Shown: positions 1 through 8,921, numbered from the stretch's first letter. The stretch is DNA of 64,000 nucleotides from Thalassobius sp034670005 (GCF_034670005.1 NZ_JAXMOH010000001.1:124001-188000); one strand, 5' to 3'. Program-made: numbers and translations. Notes: a model not told the origin generated them from the sequence alone.

Positions 1-1
1 G

Positions 2-1270
2 ATGCACAGATTTTATCATATTATCTCAAGAACATGGGACCGGCTGCGCAGCAGTTTCTGGTTCCTGCCCTCGATCATGGCAATCTGCGCCATGACAGCG
101 GCCATCGTTCTTATTCTGCTGGACTCACTAGAGGCGTCACAGCTTGGATGGATCTCCGAATGGCCCTATGCTTTCGGCCCGGAGAGCGCACGCGCGATCC
201 TGTCGGCCATCGCCGGGTCCATGATTACGGTCGCGGGCGTCACATTTTCGATGACAATGCTCACCCTTCAGCTTGCCTCGTCACAGTTCGGCCCCCGAAT
301 GCTGCGTGATTTCATGCGCGACCGCGGCAACCAGATCGTGCTTGGCACATTCCTGTCCACCTTCGTTTACTGCCTGCTGGTGCTGGCCTCCGTTCGTGGA
401 AGCGGCAGTTTCTCCTTCGTTCCTCTGATCGCTGTAACCTTCGGCATGATCCTGGCGGTCGCAAGCCTGGCGACGCTGATCTACTTCATTCACCACATCG
501 CCAGCTCGATCCGGATCGAGACCATTCTGGCCAAACTCACGGCAGAGGCCTGCAAGACCGTTGAACGGTGTTTCCCGGAACATAGAGATCCCTCTGCGCC
601 GCGTCCCGAACAAGCAATGGCCGAGGCCCCGCCGCAAAATTTTGATGACGACAGCCGGTCCGTGGTTTCATCGGACAGCGGCTACATACAGTCGGTCGAT
701 CTGGACGCGCTTCTTCAGATGGCCTGCGAAAATGACCTCGTTATCCGGATAGAGGCCCGGACCGGCAGCTTTGTTTCAAATGGTGGGGCCCTTGTCACCG
801 CCAATCCCTATGGCCGGGTCTCGGATTCCGTCGCTGAAAACCTCGGCAATGCGTTCTCGCTTGGTCAGGAGCGCACGCCCGAATACGATATCCAATTCTC
901 TCTCAGGCGGATTGTGGAGATCGCGCAACGGGCCTTGTCGCCGGCGATCAATGACCCGACAACCGCGCTTTATTGCCTGGATCGGCTTGGGGAAGTGCTT
1001 GAGACTTTGGCAGGCCGTCAAATCCCATCAGGCAGGATCGTGGATCAGGACATGAAACTGCGCGTCGTTTTCGATCCAGAGACTCTGGCGGACCTAGCCT
1101 GTTCGGCGTTCGCGGCGATTGCCCGGTACGGACTCAGGGACGATGATCTCGTCGCGCAACTGCTGGATGTCATGGAAAGATGCAGCCGCAGCGCTCCCAC
1201 GCCGGATCGCGAAACGATCATGCGCCTCCACGACGCGATCAAGTTGGAAAGCCCGGCTTCGAGCTTTTAA
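2..1270 (+). CDS. DUF2254 family inner-membrane protein
   Basis: A 422-residue predicted membrane protein of unknown function. Hydrophobic segments lie near residues 22-42, 62-88, 112-134 and 140-168, and a soluble C-terminal half carries the family-like stretch ALSPAINDPTTA near residue 311. This membrane-anchor plus cytoplasmic-domain plan is typical of DUF2254. The ATG at base 2 fits the usual family start (WDRLRSSFWF near residue 12), but only one base precedes it, so a start further upstream cannot be excluded. It converges with the ATPase operon on the opposite strand. Function is not known and none is claimed. Confidence 0.75.
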   Translation: MHRFYHIISRTWDRLRSSFWFLPSIMAICAMTAAIVLILLDSLEASQLGWISEWPYAFGPESARAILSAIAGSMITVAGVTFSMTMLTLQLASSQFGPRMLRDFMRDRGNQIVLGTFLSTFVYCLLVLASVRGSGSFSFVPLIAVTFGMILAVASLATLIYFIHHIASSIRIETILAKLTAEACKTVERCFPEHRDPSAPRPEQAMAEAPPQNFDDDSRSVVSSDSGYIQSVDLDALLQMACENDLVIRIEARTGSFVSNGGALVTANPYGRVSDSVAENLGNAFSLGQERTPEYDIQFSLRRIVEIAQRALSPAINDPTTALYCLDRLGEVLETLAGRQIPSGRIVDQDMKLRVVFDPETLADLACSAFAAIARYGLRDDDLVAQLLDVMERCSRSAPTPDRETIMRLHDAIKLESPASSF

Positions 1271-1686
1271 AACCCAACGCAGGCGGCGCGGCCAAGCCGT
1301 TTGTGATTGGCGTATCCAAGCTTGGTCGCTTTTATCACCCGATAAATATGTCCAAAGGAGCGATGACACAGAGCGCGACGGCAATAAGAGTTACGATGAG
1401 CCAGAATCCCTCGCTTATCCGGGCAGCTACTTGTATTGTATTCACGGTAAATGCCTCGCCGCTACGGTCCTGCAGCAGCCGTCCTTCGCCTTCCCGGCCC
1501 CTCTGCCCGCTCAATTAGCGTCTGCCGATGGGTCTGGCGCAACGACTTCCCCTCGTGGTTCAGGTAGGTCGAGGAGCGCAGCGCGTCTTAGATCGGCTCG
1601 GCGCTGCGATCGTCGCCAACATGCGCTTGCAGAAACAGATCAGTAGCAGACCGCGAAAACGCTGGCGACACCAGTCCCCGTCGGCG
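1271..1686. other. gene-free gap between convergent genes
   Basis: These 416 bases separate the DUF2254 gene from the 3' end of atpG. Open frames here have poor codon pattern and no recognisable product. No strong T-tailed hairpin was found. I see nothing further. Confidence 0.5.
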
Positions 1687-2541
1687 TCACCTGTCGGCGC
1701 TCACAGTCGCAGCGCCGGTCCCCAGTTCGATGATCTCAGCGGTAATCGCCTCTTGCCGCACCCGGCGCAGCGTCGCCTCGAAAACGACAAGCTCACGCGC
1801 GATCTGGGCGTCTGCGGCCGCCATCGCCTCCATTCTCGCCTCGTTCTCGGCGGCAAAGGCATGGAGCGCCGCCTTGCAGACCAAGGCATGCAGGTAGTCC
1901 CCGCTGAGACTGTTGATCAGCGCATCTGTGGGAAGCTGGGTCAATGGACGTGTCGCCCCGGGCGGCGGCAGGTCCGACAGGTCGATCGGCAACAGAACCT
2001 GTCGATGGATTTGCGGTTGTCCGGCCGCCCAACCGGCATGGACCACGTCCATCCGGTCGAAACGGCCCTCGTCTAGGGCGCGGTAGATTGCCTTGGCGAT
2101 TCCGTCGGCCAGTTTCGGAATGCCAGGCGTGTGAGATGACATCGGCGCGGAAAAAACCGGATGCAGCCCACGCGCCGCAGCGATCGAAAGGCCACGAGAG
2201 CCGATCAAAAACAGGCTGGCGTCCGATAAATCATCGTCGATGCTGTCCAACACCCGTTCGCTGAAGGCTCCGGCAAAGCCCTGTTCGGCGCAGAACACCA
2301 ATAGCCCGGTGCGGTCACCGGTCTGACCTTCTGGGGCCTTGGCCGGTGACGCGCCCCCCGCCGGGCCGAGCGCGTTGGAAATGGCGGTCGCGACGGTCGC
2401 GGCGTAACTGTCGACCGCCTCGATCTGTGACCGCGCGGTGCGGGCGCGGGCGGCGGCGATACCCTTCATCGCATTCACCACGGCCCCCAATTGGCGAATG
2501 CCGTCGATCCGGGCGCTGATATCGGCCAGACGCTCGGTCAT
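1687..2541 (-). CDS. atpG: N-type ATPase gamma subunit
   Basis: The central rotor shaft of an F-type ATPase (284 residues), last gene of the nine-gene operon. The N-terminal helix (TERLADISARIDGIRQLGAV, followed by NAMKGIAAARAR) and the C-terminal helix (RQEAITAEIIELGTGAAT) form the family's coiled-coil shaft. The sequence is more divergent than housekeeping gamma subunits, as expected for N-ATPases. The ATG overlaps the atpA stop (ATGA), indicating translational coupling. No separate delta gene is present in the operon. Confidence 0.88.
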   Translation of the reverse strand: MTERLADISARIDGIRQLGAVVNAMKGIAAARARTARSQIEAVDSYAATVATAISNALGPAGGASPAKAPEGQTGDRTGLLVFCAEQGFAGAFSERVLDSIDDDLSDASLFLIGSRGLSIAAARGLHPVFSAPMSSHTPGIPKLADGIAKAIYRALDEGRFDRMDVVHAGWAAGQPQIHRQVLLPIDLSDLPPPGATRPLTQLPTDALINSLSGDYLHALVCKAALHAFAAENEARMEAMAAADAQIARELVVFEATLRRVRQEAITAEIIELGTGAATVSADR

Positions 2542-4061
2542 GTCGCGGTCTCCGCATCGCCCAGCAACTTGGAAAGGCGGGTCATTGTGGCCATCAGGGC
2601 GGCCCGCGCCTCTGCATCAAGACCCCCTGTCTCGGCAATGGCGCGCAGGGCATCGGCAGCGTCCCGGTCAAGCGCTGACGGCAGCTGGGTTCGAAAGGCG
2701 GCAACAGCCTCAAGTGGCAAGGCGTCCAGCAGCCCCGTTTGCACGGCGAGCAAAAGGGCCACTTCATCGGCCAACCGAAGCGGCGCATTCTGCCGTTGAC
2801 GCAGAATCGCCCGGATTCTTTCCCCACGCTTGAGTTGCTCGCGAACCCGACCCTCGGGCAGCCCCCCGAACCGGGTGAAGACCTCGAGTTCCAGAAACTG
2901 CGCATAGTCGAGCCGCAGCGTACCGGCCGCCTCGCGCAGCACGGTCGCCTGGGTCTTGCCACCCACGCGGCTGACGCTCTGACCGACATCCACCGCCGGT
3001 TTCTGCCCTTGATGGAACAGGTCTGCATTCAGCACGATCTGACCGTCCGTGATCGAGATCAGGTTGGTCGGGATAAAGGCCGACAGGTTTCCCGCATCGG
3101 TTTCAGCAATCGGCAGCGCGGTCAGCGATCCGCCGCCGCGGGCCTCGGACAGTTTGGCGGCCCGTTCCAACAGGCGGGCATGGATATAAAACACGTCCCC
3201 CGGATAGGCTTCGCGCCCCGGCGATTGCCGGGTCAGCAGTGCTATTTCCCGGTGGGTGGCGGCGTGTTTGGACAAATCGTCGATCACCACGAGGGCGTGT
3301 TGCCCCTTGTCACGGAAATATTCCGCCATCGTAATGCCTGCATAAGGCGCAATCCATTGCAGCCCCGGTGCCGAGGCAGACCCCGCGACCATCACGATGC
3401 AGCGCGAAAAATTGCCCTGCGCTTCAAGTGCGTCGATGGCGCGGCGCACGCTGGACGTCTTTTGTCCTACGGCGACATACACGCAGATCATGTCGCTGTC
3501 GCGCTGCGCGATCAACGCATCGACGGCCAGCGTCGTCTTTCCGGTGGAATGATCCCCTACGATCAATTCGCGCTGGCCCCGGCCAAGCGCGAACAGCGTG
3601 TCCATAACGAGGGTCCCGGTCTGCACCGGCTCGGTCACCAGATCGCGCTCGATGATCGACGGTGCCGGGCGTTCGATCGGCCATCGGTCCCCGGCTTCAA
3701 TCGGTCTCTTTCCGTCGAGCGGGCGGCCAAGAGGGTCCACGATGCGCCCGAGCAGCGCTTCGCCGACGGGCACACTCACCACCTCGCCTGTGCCAAATAC
3801 GGCATCGCCCGCCTCGACCTCGGTCGCGGCGTCGAGAAGCACGCACCCAATCAGATCGGGGTCCAGTACCCGGGCGAACCCGAACTGGCCGCCCTCGAAC
3901 TGCAGAACCTCGTCCAGCCGAACGTCCCGCAACCCCGAAATCATCGCGACCCCGTCCCCGATTTCCTCGACGCGGCCCCTGTGTTCAGATCGCGGACCCA
4001 ACGCGGCGATGCGCACTGCGTCCTGCGCCGCTGCGAACCAGTCCGGCGCGTCAGGTGGCAT
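2538..4061 (-). CDS. atpA: N-type ATPase alpha subunit
   Basis: Non-catalytic nucleotide-binding subunit of the F1 head (507 residues). The N-terminal beta-barrel region (VEEIGDGVAMISGL) is followed by Walker A GDHSTGKT at about residues 169-176; housekeeping alpha subunits usually have GDRQTGKT. The conserved segment GSASAPGLQWIAPYAG lies further on. It overlaps atpF by 11 bases and is coupled to atpG. With beta it would build the hexamer that couples ATP hydrolysis to ion export or synthesis. Confidence 0.93.
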   Translation of the reverse strand: MPPDAPDWFAAAQDAVRIAALGPRSEHRGRVEEIGDGVAMISGLRDVRLDEVLQFEGGQFGFARVLDPDLIGCVLLDAATEVEAGDAVFGTGEVVSVPVGEALLGRIVDPLGRPLDGKRPIEAGDRWPIERPAPSIIERDLVTEPVQTGTLVMDTLFALGRGQRELIVGDHSTGKTTLAVDALIAQRDSDMICVYVAVGQKTSSVRRAIDALEAQGNFSRCIVMVAGSASAPGLQWIAPYAGITMAEYFRDKGQHALVVIDDLSKHAATHREIALLTRQSPGREAYPGDVFYIHARLLERAAKLSEARGGGSLTALPIAETDAGNLSAFIPTNLISITDGQIVLNADLFHQGQKPAVDVGQSVSRVGGKTQATVLREAAGTLRLDYAQFLELEVFTRFGGLPEGRVREQLKRGERIRAILRQRQNAPLRLADEVALLLAVQTGLLDALPLEAVAAFRTQLPSALDRDAADALRAIAETGGLDAEARAALMATMTRLSKLLGDAETAT

Positions 4062-4788
4062 TCTTGACCTCCTTCAAAATATCTTCGAGGTCAGACCGCC
4101 AACTGTTATGCAGCACGAAATGCGCGCTGCGCAGTTCCAGTCCGGCAATCAGATCCGGGTCGGTGACAACACGCAGGCCGGGCTTGCCGCCCAGTGCATC
4201 GCTTACCGCTTGTTCGATCGCGGCCTTTTCCGCGCCCTCCCGGGCTGTGGCGGTGACAATCTCGAGATCGTCTTCCGAAGCTATCAGCGCTTCACGCTCA
4301 GAGGCAGGCATAGAAGCGATCGCCTCGACCAGCTTGGCAAGGAACCCCGCCTGAACTGAGGGCGTGTTGAACCGGGCGAGAAGCTTGGCCGCAATCTCGA
4401 CCGATAGCGTGGCGGCCTTCGCCGCATTCTCCTTGCGCATTGCGTCTCTGTCACGGTCGATGGCGGTACGCGCAGCCGCCACAAGCGCGTCGGCCCGGGT
4501 CTGCGCATCGGTCAGCGCGGCCTTCGTGGCCGCGTCTGCTGCCGCCTTGGCTTGGTTAAGTATGACGTCGCGTTCGGCCGCGATGCCTGCGCGGGCCTCT
4601 TGCACCTCGGACAGCGCTGCTTCGGCCTTGTCCTGCACCGTCTTGCCTTCGTCCAGCATCGCCTGCGCCATTTCCTGGCGCCGGGCGATCGCCCCGGCAA
4701 CCGGACGCCAAAAAACACGCGACAGAAGCCAGGCAAGGATCAGGACGTTGACGGCCTGTAAACCAAGTCCCCACCAATCAAGGGTCAT
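4051..4788 (-). CDS. atpF: N-type ATPase b subunit with delta-like C-terminus
   Basis: Peripheral stalk subunit of 245 residues, much longer than the usual b subunit of about 160. Residues 5-30 are a membrane anchor (VNVLILAWLLSRVFW). Residues 30-140 form a long charged helix. The last 60 or so residues (GLRVVTDPDLIAGLELRSAH onward) resemble the C-terminal end of F1 delta subunits (the 'DPxLIGG' turn and following strand). No atpH gene exists in this operon, so this extension may supply the delta contact with alpha. That last point is inference. Confidence 0.85.
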   Translation of the reverse strand: MTLDWWGLGLQAVNVLILAWLLSRVFWRPVAGAIARRQEMAQAMLDEGKTVQDKAEAALSEVQEARAGIAAERDVILNQAKAAADAATKAALTDAQTRADALVAAARTAIDRDRDAMRKENAAKAATLSVEIAAKLLARFNTPSVQAGFLAKLVEAIASMPASEREALIASEDDLEIVTATAREGAEKAAIEQAVSDALGGKPGLRVVTDPDLIAGLELRSAHFVLHNSWRSDLEDILKEVKNAT

Positions 4789-4792
4789 GCGC

Positions 4793-5041
4793 TTATGCCA
4801 AAAGCGGGTTGGCGAATAGCAGCAATAGCGCGATCACCAGGCAATAGATCGCCGTAGTCTCGATCATCGCGAGCCCAACGAAGAGCGTGCGCGAGATGGT
4901 GTTTCCGGCATCGGGCTGACGGGCAATGGCGTCCATTGCGGCGGCGACGGCGCGCCCTTCGGCAAGCGCGGGGCCAATGGCGCCAAAGGCCACGGCAAAC
5001 GTGGCACAGAAAATACTGGCCAAACTTAGATAGTCCATCAT
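4793..5041 (-). CDS. atpE: N-type ATPase c subunit, Na+-type ligand set
   Basis: Rotor-ring proteolipid, two membrane helices joined by the polar loop RQPD. Counting from the second of two adjacent ATG codons (5038) it is 81 residues: helix 1 carries Glu27 (PALAEG), helix 2 carries Glu60-Thr61-Thr62 and Tyr65 (ETTAIY). A carboxylate followed by Ser/Thr-Thr and a Tyr four residues later is the published signature of Na+-binding c rings, and a second Glu in helix 1 is reported for N-ATPases. The upstream ATG (5041) overlaps the atpB stop as ATGA; the Shine-Dalgarno AAGGA is better placed for the second ATG. Confidence 0.9.
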   Translation of the reverse strand: MMDYLSLASIFCATFAVAFGAIGPALAEGRAVAAAMDAIARQPDAGNTISRTLFVGLAMIETTAIYCLVIALLLLFANPLLA

Positions 5042-5751
5042 GAATCCTTTTTTGTTGAGAGAGGGGCAATGTCGGCGTTCGGAGGGGGCGCGGCGCCTTC
5101 CTCGACTGCGGCCGTGATGAACACCATCGCCAGTACCGCGAAGATATAGGCCTGTACCAGCCCGGTCAGCAGATCGAGCGCCATCAGCGGAATCGGCACC
5201 AGCAGTCCAGCCAACGAGGCGACGATGCCGATAACGAACACCCCGCTCATCACATTGCCGAACAGCCGGACGAACATGGAAAAGACCCGGGTCAGGCTCT
5301 CCAGCATGTTCAGCGGGATCATCACCGGATTGGGCGCGGCGAAGGATTTCAGCCAACCGCCCACACCCCCGGCACGTATGCCGAACCAGATCACCGAAAA
5401 GAACACCAGAGCCGCAAGCGCCGCGTCGGTTTCAAGCTGCGCGGTGGGCGGCTCGACCCCAGGCACCAGCGAGGACCAGTTCGCCACGAGGATGAACAGG
5501 AACAGCGTACCGATGAAGCCGCGATAGGGCGCAGGCGCAGCGCCAGTCGTCTCGGTGATCTGAGTGTCGAGCGTCGCAACCATCAGTTCCAGTGCGGCCT
5601 GACGCCGGCTGGGCCGAAGCTCGAGCCGCCGGGTCAGGAAGAACGCCCCGACGACCAGAACGAACATGATCGCCCAGGTCGTGACGATCGCATGCGAGAT
5701 CGGAACCGGCCCAAGCTGGAACATAACGGTGGACTCAAGCGGAGAGTTCAA
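5038..5751 (-). CDS. atpB: N-type ATPase a subunit
   Basis: Membrane stator subunit forming the ion half-channels (237 residues). Five or six hydrophobic helices are visible. The essential arginine is in FVRLFGN (about residue 164), and the C-terminal helix ends in AMVFITAAVEEG. The start is read as TTG at 5751, because it overlaps the atpR stop (TTGA) and follows a G-rich Shine-Dalgarno; the next candidate is ATG at 5724. It lies between atpR and atpE, as in other N-ATPase operons. Confidence 0.9.
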   Translation of the reverse strand: MNSPLESTVMFQLGPVPISHAIVTTWAIMFVLVVGAFFLTRRLELRPSRRQAALELMVATLDTQITETTGAAPAPYRGFIGTLFLFILVANWSSLVPGVEPPTAQLETDAALAALVFFSVIWFGIRAGGVGGWLKSFAAPNPVMIPLNMLESLTRVFSMFVRLFGNVMSGVFVIGIVASLAGLLVPIPLMALDLLTGLVQAYIFAVLAMVFITAAVEEGAAPPPNADIAPLSTKKDS

Positions 5752-6038
5752 ACTTGGTCCCCCCGCGTTCTGCGCAGCATAATCCGCTTGGCACAGAGAA
5801 CCCCCGCCAGCGCCGCCAATAACGCAAAAGCGCCGGCCAGCACCGCAATGTAAAGCCCTGCAGCAAGCAAGACGAACCGTCCCAAAGTCAGCGCCAGACC
5901 AAGAATCGGCTGGTCGCCCGTGACCAGCAGGTCGACCGTTCTGCGCAGGATGCTGAAATAGGCAAACCCCAAGACAAGTCCGCCTGCAAAACAGACCGGC
6001 AAAATCACAAGGAGCGGGATAGCATGCAGGTCGATCAT
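5748..6038 (-). CDS. atpR: N-ATPase accessory membrane subunit AtpR
   Basis: A 96-residue protein with three hydrophobic segments (LLVILPVCFAGGLVLGFAYF, a middle helix near residue 48, and LLAALAGVLC). AtpR occurs only in N-ATPase operons and is thought to help assemble the c ring with AtpQ. The start is chosen at 6038 because it gives the same ATGA overlap with the upstream gene seen throughout the operon; in-frame ATGs lie at 6053 and 6080. Confidence 0.82.
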   Translation of the reverse strand: MIDLHAIPLLVILPVCFAGGLVLGFAYFSILRRTVDLLVTGDQPILGLALTLGRFVLLAAGLYIAVLAGAFALLAALAGVLCAKRIMLRRTRGDQV

Positions 6039-6328
6039 CGTGAGTTCATCCATTTCCACCCGGTCCATCCGCCAATGCACACACCCAGCAGCATCAACGG
6101 CGCGCTCCAGAAGATACCGGTTGAAAAATGCGCATCAAGCCAGCGCCCGAAAAACAGTCCCGCCAGAGTCGGCACCACGAAAATCCAGCCCAGCACGCCG
6201 ATCTGTGCCAGACGGCGGCCGACGGACATGTCGCCCTCGCGCAGCCAAAGGTCCCGTCGTGCGCGCTGCAGGCGGATTTCCTCGACCAGAGGATCGGTTT
6301 CGGACTCGTCCGAGGGGTCTTCGCTCAT
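6035..6328 (-). CDS. atpQ: N-ATPase accessory subunit AtpQ (AtpI/AtpZ-like)
   Basis: A 97-residue protein with an acidic N-terminus, a basic stretch, and two membrane helices (IGVLGWIFVVPTLAGLFFG and a second near residues 75-92). It belongs to the AtpI/AtpZ group. In N-ATPase operons it sits third, after atpC, as here. A role in ring assembly or cation supply is inferred from the family. It overlaps both neighbours by 4 bases. Confidence 0.82.
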   Translation of the reverse strand: MSEDPSDESETDPLVEEIRLQRARRDLWLREGDMSVGRRLAQIGVLGWIFVVPTLAGLFFGRWLDAHFSTGIFWSAPLMLLGVCIGGWTGWKWMNSR

Positions 6329-6735
6329 CGCAATTCTCCCGCGCCAGCACCTGACCGCAACCGGCTGATCATCCGGCGGATGGCGTGCAGTTGCAGGCGC
6401 ATGGTCTCGACATGCTCAACCCGTTCTTCGTCGGCTTCGGACTGGAACCGGGCCAGGACCTGCGTGTCCAGAGTGGCCAGATCGTCACCCGCCACCGCCT
6501 CGCGGGTGGCGACGGCAATCGTGTTTCCACCGATCACGGTCAGCACCCCGCCGCGCAGGGCGCAGAACCGTTCGGCCCCGGCGGTTTTCCAACTGAGGAT
6601 CGAAACGGTGAGCGCGGTCAGGAACGGGGCGTGGCCGGGCCTGATACCGAAGCTGCCGCTCGCATCCTCGGCCCGCAAGCTGTCCGCATCCTCGTCCACC
6701 ACGACGGACAGGGGGGTCACGATCCGCAACCTCAT
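6325..6735 (-). CDS. atpC: N-type ATPase epsilon subunit
   Basis: F1 epsilon subunit (136 residues) joining the c ring and gamma. The N-terminal beta-sandwich begins MRLRIVTPLSVVVDEDAD and carries the typical FGIRPGHAPFLTAL turn. A C-terminal helical region follows (residues 95-130). The ATG at 6735 overlaps the atpD stop (ATGA); upstream in-frame ATGs fall inside atpD and are rejected. Confidence 0.88.
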   Translation of the reverse strand: MRLRIVTPLSVVVDEDADSLRAEDASGSFGIRPGHAPFLTALTVSILSWKTAGAERFCALRGGVLTVIGGNTIAVATREAVAGDDLATLDTQVLARFQSEADEERVEHVETMRLQLHAIRRMISRLRSGAGAGELR

Positions 6736-8195
6736 GCCGCGGCCTCGGCACCAGCGGCGCCAGAGGCTTTTCCATCGGCCTCTTTCCGTCTCGCGTCCTC
6801 CAGCGTGCCGACCATGTAGAGCGAGCTTTCGGACCAATCGTCGGTCTCGCCGTCCAGTATGGCCCGGCACCCCAACAAAGTCTCGGCCAGTGGGACGCTG
6901 GCCCCCGGCGTGTTGGTAAAGGCCTCTGTCACCATGAACGGCTGGGTCAGGAAACGCTGCAACCGCCGTGCACGTTTCACAATCAAACGGTCGGCGATAC
7001 CCAGCTCCTCAACCCCAAGGAGCGAAATGATATCGGTCAACTCGCGGAATCGGGCCAGCGCCTGTCGGACGGCCTCGGCGGTCCGGTAGTGGTCGTCACC
7101 GACAACCAGCGGATCAAGCAGCATCGAGGACGACCCCAAGGGGTCGATCGCCGGATAGAACCCCTCGGCCGCCTGAGCTCGCGACAGCATGATGACGCAA
7201 TCCATATGGCTGGAAATCGTCGTGACGGCGGGGTCGGTGAAGTCGTCGGCGGGAACATAGACAGCCTGAATGGCCGTCACCGCGGACCCAGCGACCGAGG
7301 CGATACGCTCTTGCAGACCCGCCACCTCGGTGGCGAGCGTCGGCTGGTAGCCCACACGCGAGGGAAGACGGCCCAGAAGGCTCGACACCTCTGCCCCGGC
7401 CTGAACGAAACGGAACACGTTATCCATCAGCAAAAGCACATTTCGGTGTTTCTGATCGCGGAAATATTCCGAGACCGTCAACGCGGTCATAGGTGCCCGC
7501 CAACGCGCGCCCGGTGGTTCGTTCATCTGGCCGTAGACCAGCACTGTGCGGTCCAGAACGCCCGATCCCTGCATTTCTGTCAGCAGCTCATGCCCTTCGC
7601 GCGACCTCTCACCGACGCCCGCGAAGACCGAGATACCTTCGTATTTCTCGACCATGGCGCGGATCAGTTCCATCACCAGAACGGTTTTGCCGACCCCGGC
7701 ACCGCCGAACATCGCCGCCTTGCCGCCCTTCGCCATCGGCGTCAGCAGGTCGATTACCTTTATGCCGGTCTCGAACACCTCGGTGGTGCGGGTCTGGGAC
7801 CGCAGAAGCGGCGGCAGCGCGTGGATTGACCGGCGCGGGATGTCGTCAGGCAGGGCGGGCCCGTTGTCCTGCGGATTACCGACCACATCCAGTAGCCGCC
7901 CGAGGATGTCTTTCCCCACGGGCACGGTAACCGGACCTCCGGTCGCCCGAACCAAAACACCCCGGGCAAGGCCTGCCGTGGACTGAAACGCCACTGCGCG
8001 TACTGTTTCCTGATCAAGATGACTGTGAACTTCGAGAATGAGAACGGTCGGTTGGTCCCACTTCACGATCAGGGCAGAATTGATGGGCGGCAGGTCGGCC
8101 CCGGCAAAGACGACATCCACGACTGCCCCCCGGACGGCATGCACGACGCCGTCAGATGGGACAAGTTTGTCGCTAAGCTCTTCTTGTTCCGGCAT
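6732..8195 (-). CDS. atpD: N-type ATPase beta subunit (catalytic)
   Basis: Catalytic ATP synthase/hydrolase subunit, first gene of the operon (487 residues). Walker A GGAGVGKT at 164-171, catalytic glutamate in GVGERSREG (Glu196), and the conserved block FRFVQAGAEVSSLLGRLPS. The C-terminus ends in an alanine-rich tail. The order D-C-Q-R-B-E-F-A-G marks this as an N-ATPase, a second ATPase found scattered in proteobacteria and usually additional to a housekeeping F-ATPase elsewhere in the genome. A weak Shine-Dalgarno AGGA lies about 10 bases before the start. Confidence 0.95.
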   Translation of the reverse strand: MPEQEELSDKLVPSDGVVHAVRGAVVDVVFAGADLPPINSALIVKWDQPTVLILEVHSHLDQETVRAVAFQSTAGLARGVLVRATGGPVTVPVGKDILGRLLDVVGNPQDNGPALPDDIPRRSIHALPPLLRSQTRTTEVFETGIKVIDLLTPMAKGGKAAMFGGAGVGKTVLVMELIRAMVEKYEGISVFAGVGERSREGHELLTEMQGSGVLDRTVLVYGQMNEPPGARWRAPMTALTVSEYFRDQKHRNVLLLMDNVFRFVQAGAEVSSLLGRLPSRVGYQPTLATEVAGLQERIASVAGSAVTAIQAVYVPADDFTDPAVTTISSHMDCVIMLSRAQAAEGFYPAIDPLGSSSMLLDPLVVGDDHYRTAEAVRQALARFRELTDIISLLGVEELGIADRLIVKRARRLQRFLTQPFMVTEAFTNTPGASVPLAETLLGCRAILDGETDDWSESSLYMVGTLEDARRKEADGKASGAAGAEAAA

Positions 8196-8470
8196 GCGTA
8201 CAGGGTCCTCTGAATTTTCGGCCAGTTGCCCTTGATCCAGTCAGCCTACGCTCCGAAGCCGGGCGTGACGATGATCGGTGTCAACTTGGAAATTCAACCA
8301 CAAGCGGGAGATAGTCAAGTGATCCGAACCGGCATCCGATTGAAACCGCCCTGACGGGTGCTATGCCCATGAGAGGCGAGACTACAGCGGACCTGCAAGT
8401 CCACCGCATGGCATTTAATCGGGTTTAAGCTGCCATTAAATCGCCCGAGCGTCGCGAATGTTTAAATGGG

Positions 8471-8518
8471 TCTGCTGCAAACATAAGTGTCAAACACTGC
8501 AAATTTCGCTGACCGGCT
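8471..8518 (+). repeat. 48-bp direct repeat, left copy
   Basis: Matches 48133-48180 at 47 of 48 positions (8480 is A, 48142 is G) in the same orientation. It contains the small dyad AGTGT-CAA-ACACT. The two copies bracket the prophage. It may be an attachment-like or dispersed host repeat. Confidence 0.9.
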
Positions 8519-8667
8519 GTTAGTTGACACCTATTCTTACAGTGAGGGCGGAAGAGGTCGGGACAAAGCGGAAGTGTTCGGACAGCATTGAAAACATAGG
8601 GATTTTCGAGCGCAAGCCTGTCTCGATGTGGCGCGGGGGCTCTGACAAAAGAATTTGCCATAAATGG

Positions 8668-8689
8668 GCCTTCAACGGCCGTTGAAGGC
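8668..8689. repeat. perfect 22-bp palindrome
   Basis: The half-site GCCTTCAACGG is followed directly by its reverse complement CCGTTGAAGGC with no spacer. It may be an operator for a dimeric regulator. No adjacent gene explains it. Confidence 0.7.
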
Positions 8690-8809
8690 TGATTGACCAA
8701 GGACAGAGCGGTGCTGGCCGGCTATCAGCTAAGTGCTGTTCAATAAAGGATATTCAGGTTGAATACCGACTGAGATCGAGATTTGAACATCGTTCAGCGG
8801 CAATCGGAA

Positions 8810-8921
8810 CTGGGACGTTAGGGTCCCAGAAAGGATTCAGCGTCCCAGAAGCTGGAATTTGTTGAATAAACAAATAGTTATTCAATATTCACTATAGATG
8901 AACAGCACAACGAACTGGGAC
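8810..8921. promoter_or_regulatory. cluster of four CTGGGAC motifs near the prophage left end
   Basis: CTGGGAC occurs at 8810-8816 and 8915-8921, and its reverse complement GTCCCAG at 8823-8829 and 8842-8848. The first two form a dyad with a 6-base spacer. A second dyad, TTGAATAA-N8-TTATTCAA, lies at 8862-8885. Repeated sites near a transposable-phage end are expected for transposase binding (Mu L1-L3) or an enhancer/operator; which applies here is inference. Confidence 0.5.

Noticed and set aside
8425..8700. 91-codon minus-strand frame across the left 48-bp repeat
   Set aside because: Poor codon pattern, no Shine-Dalgarno, and it runs through repeat and palindrome; treated as chance.
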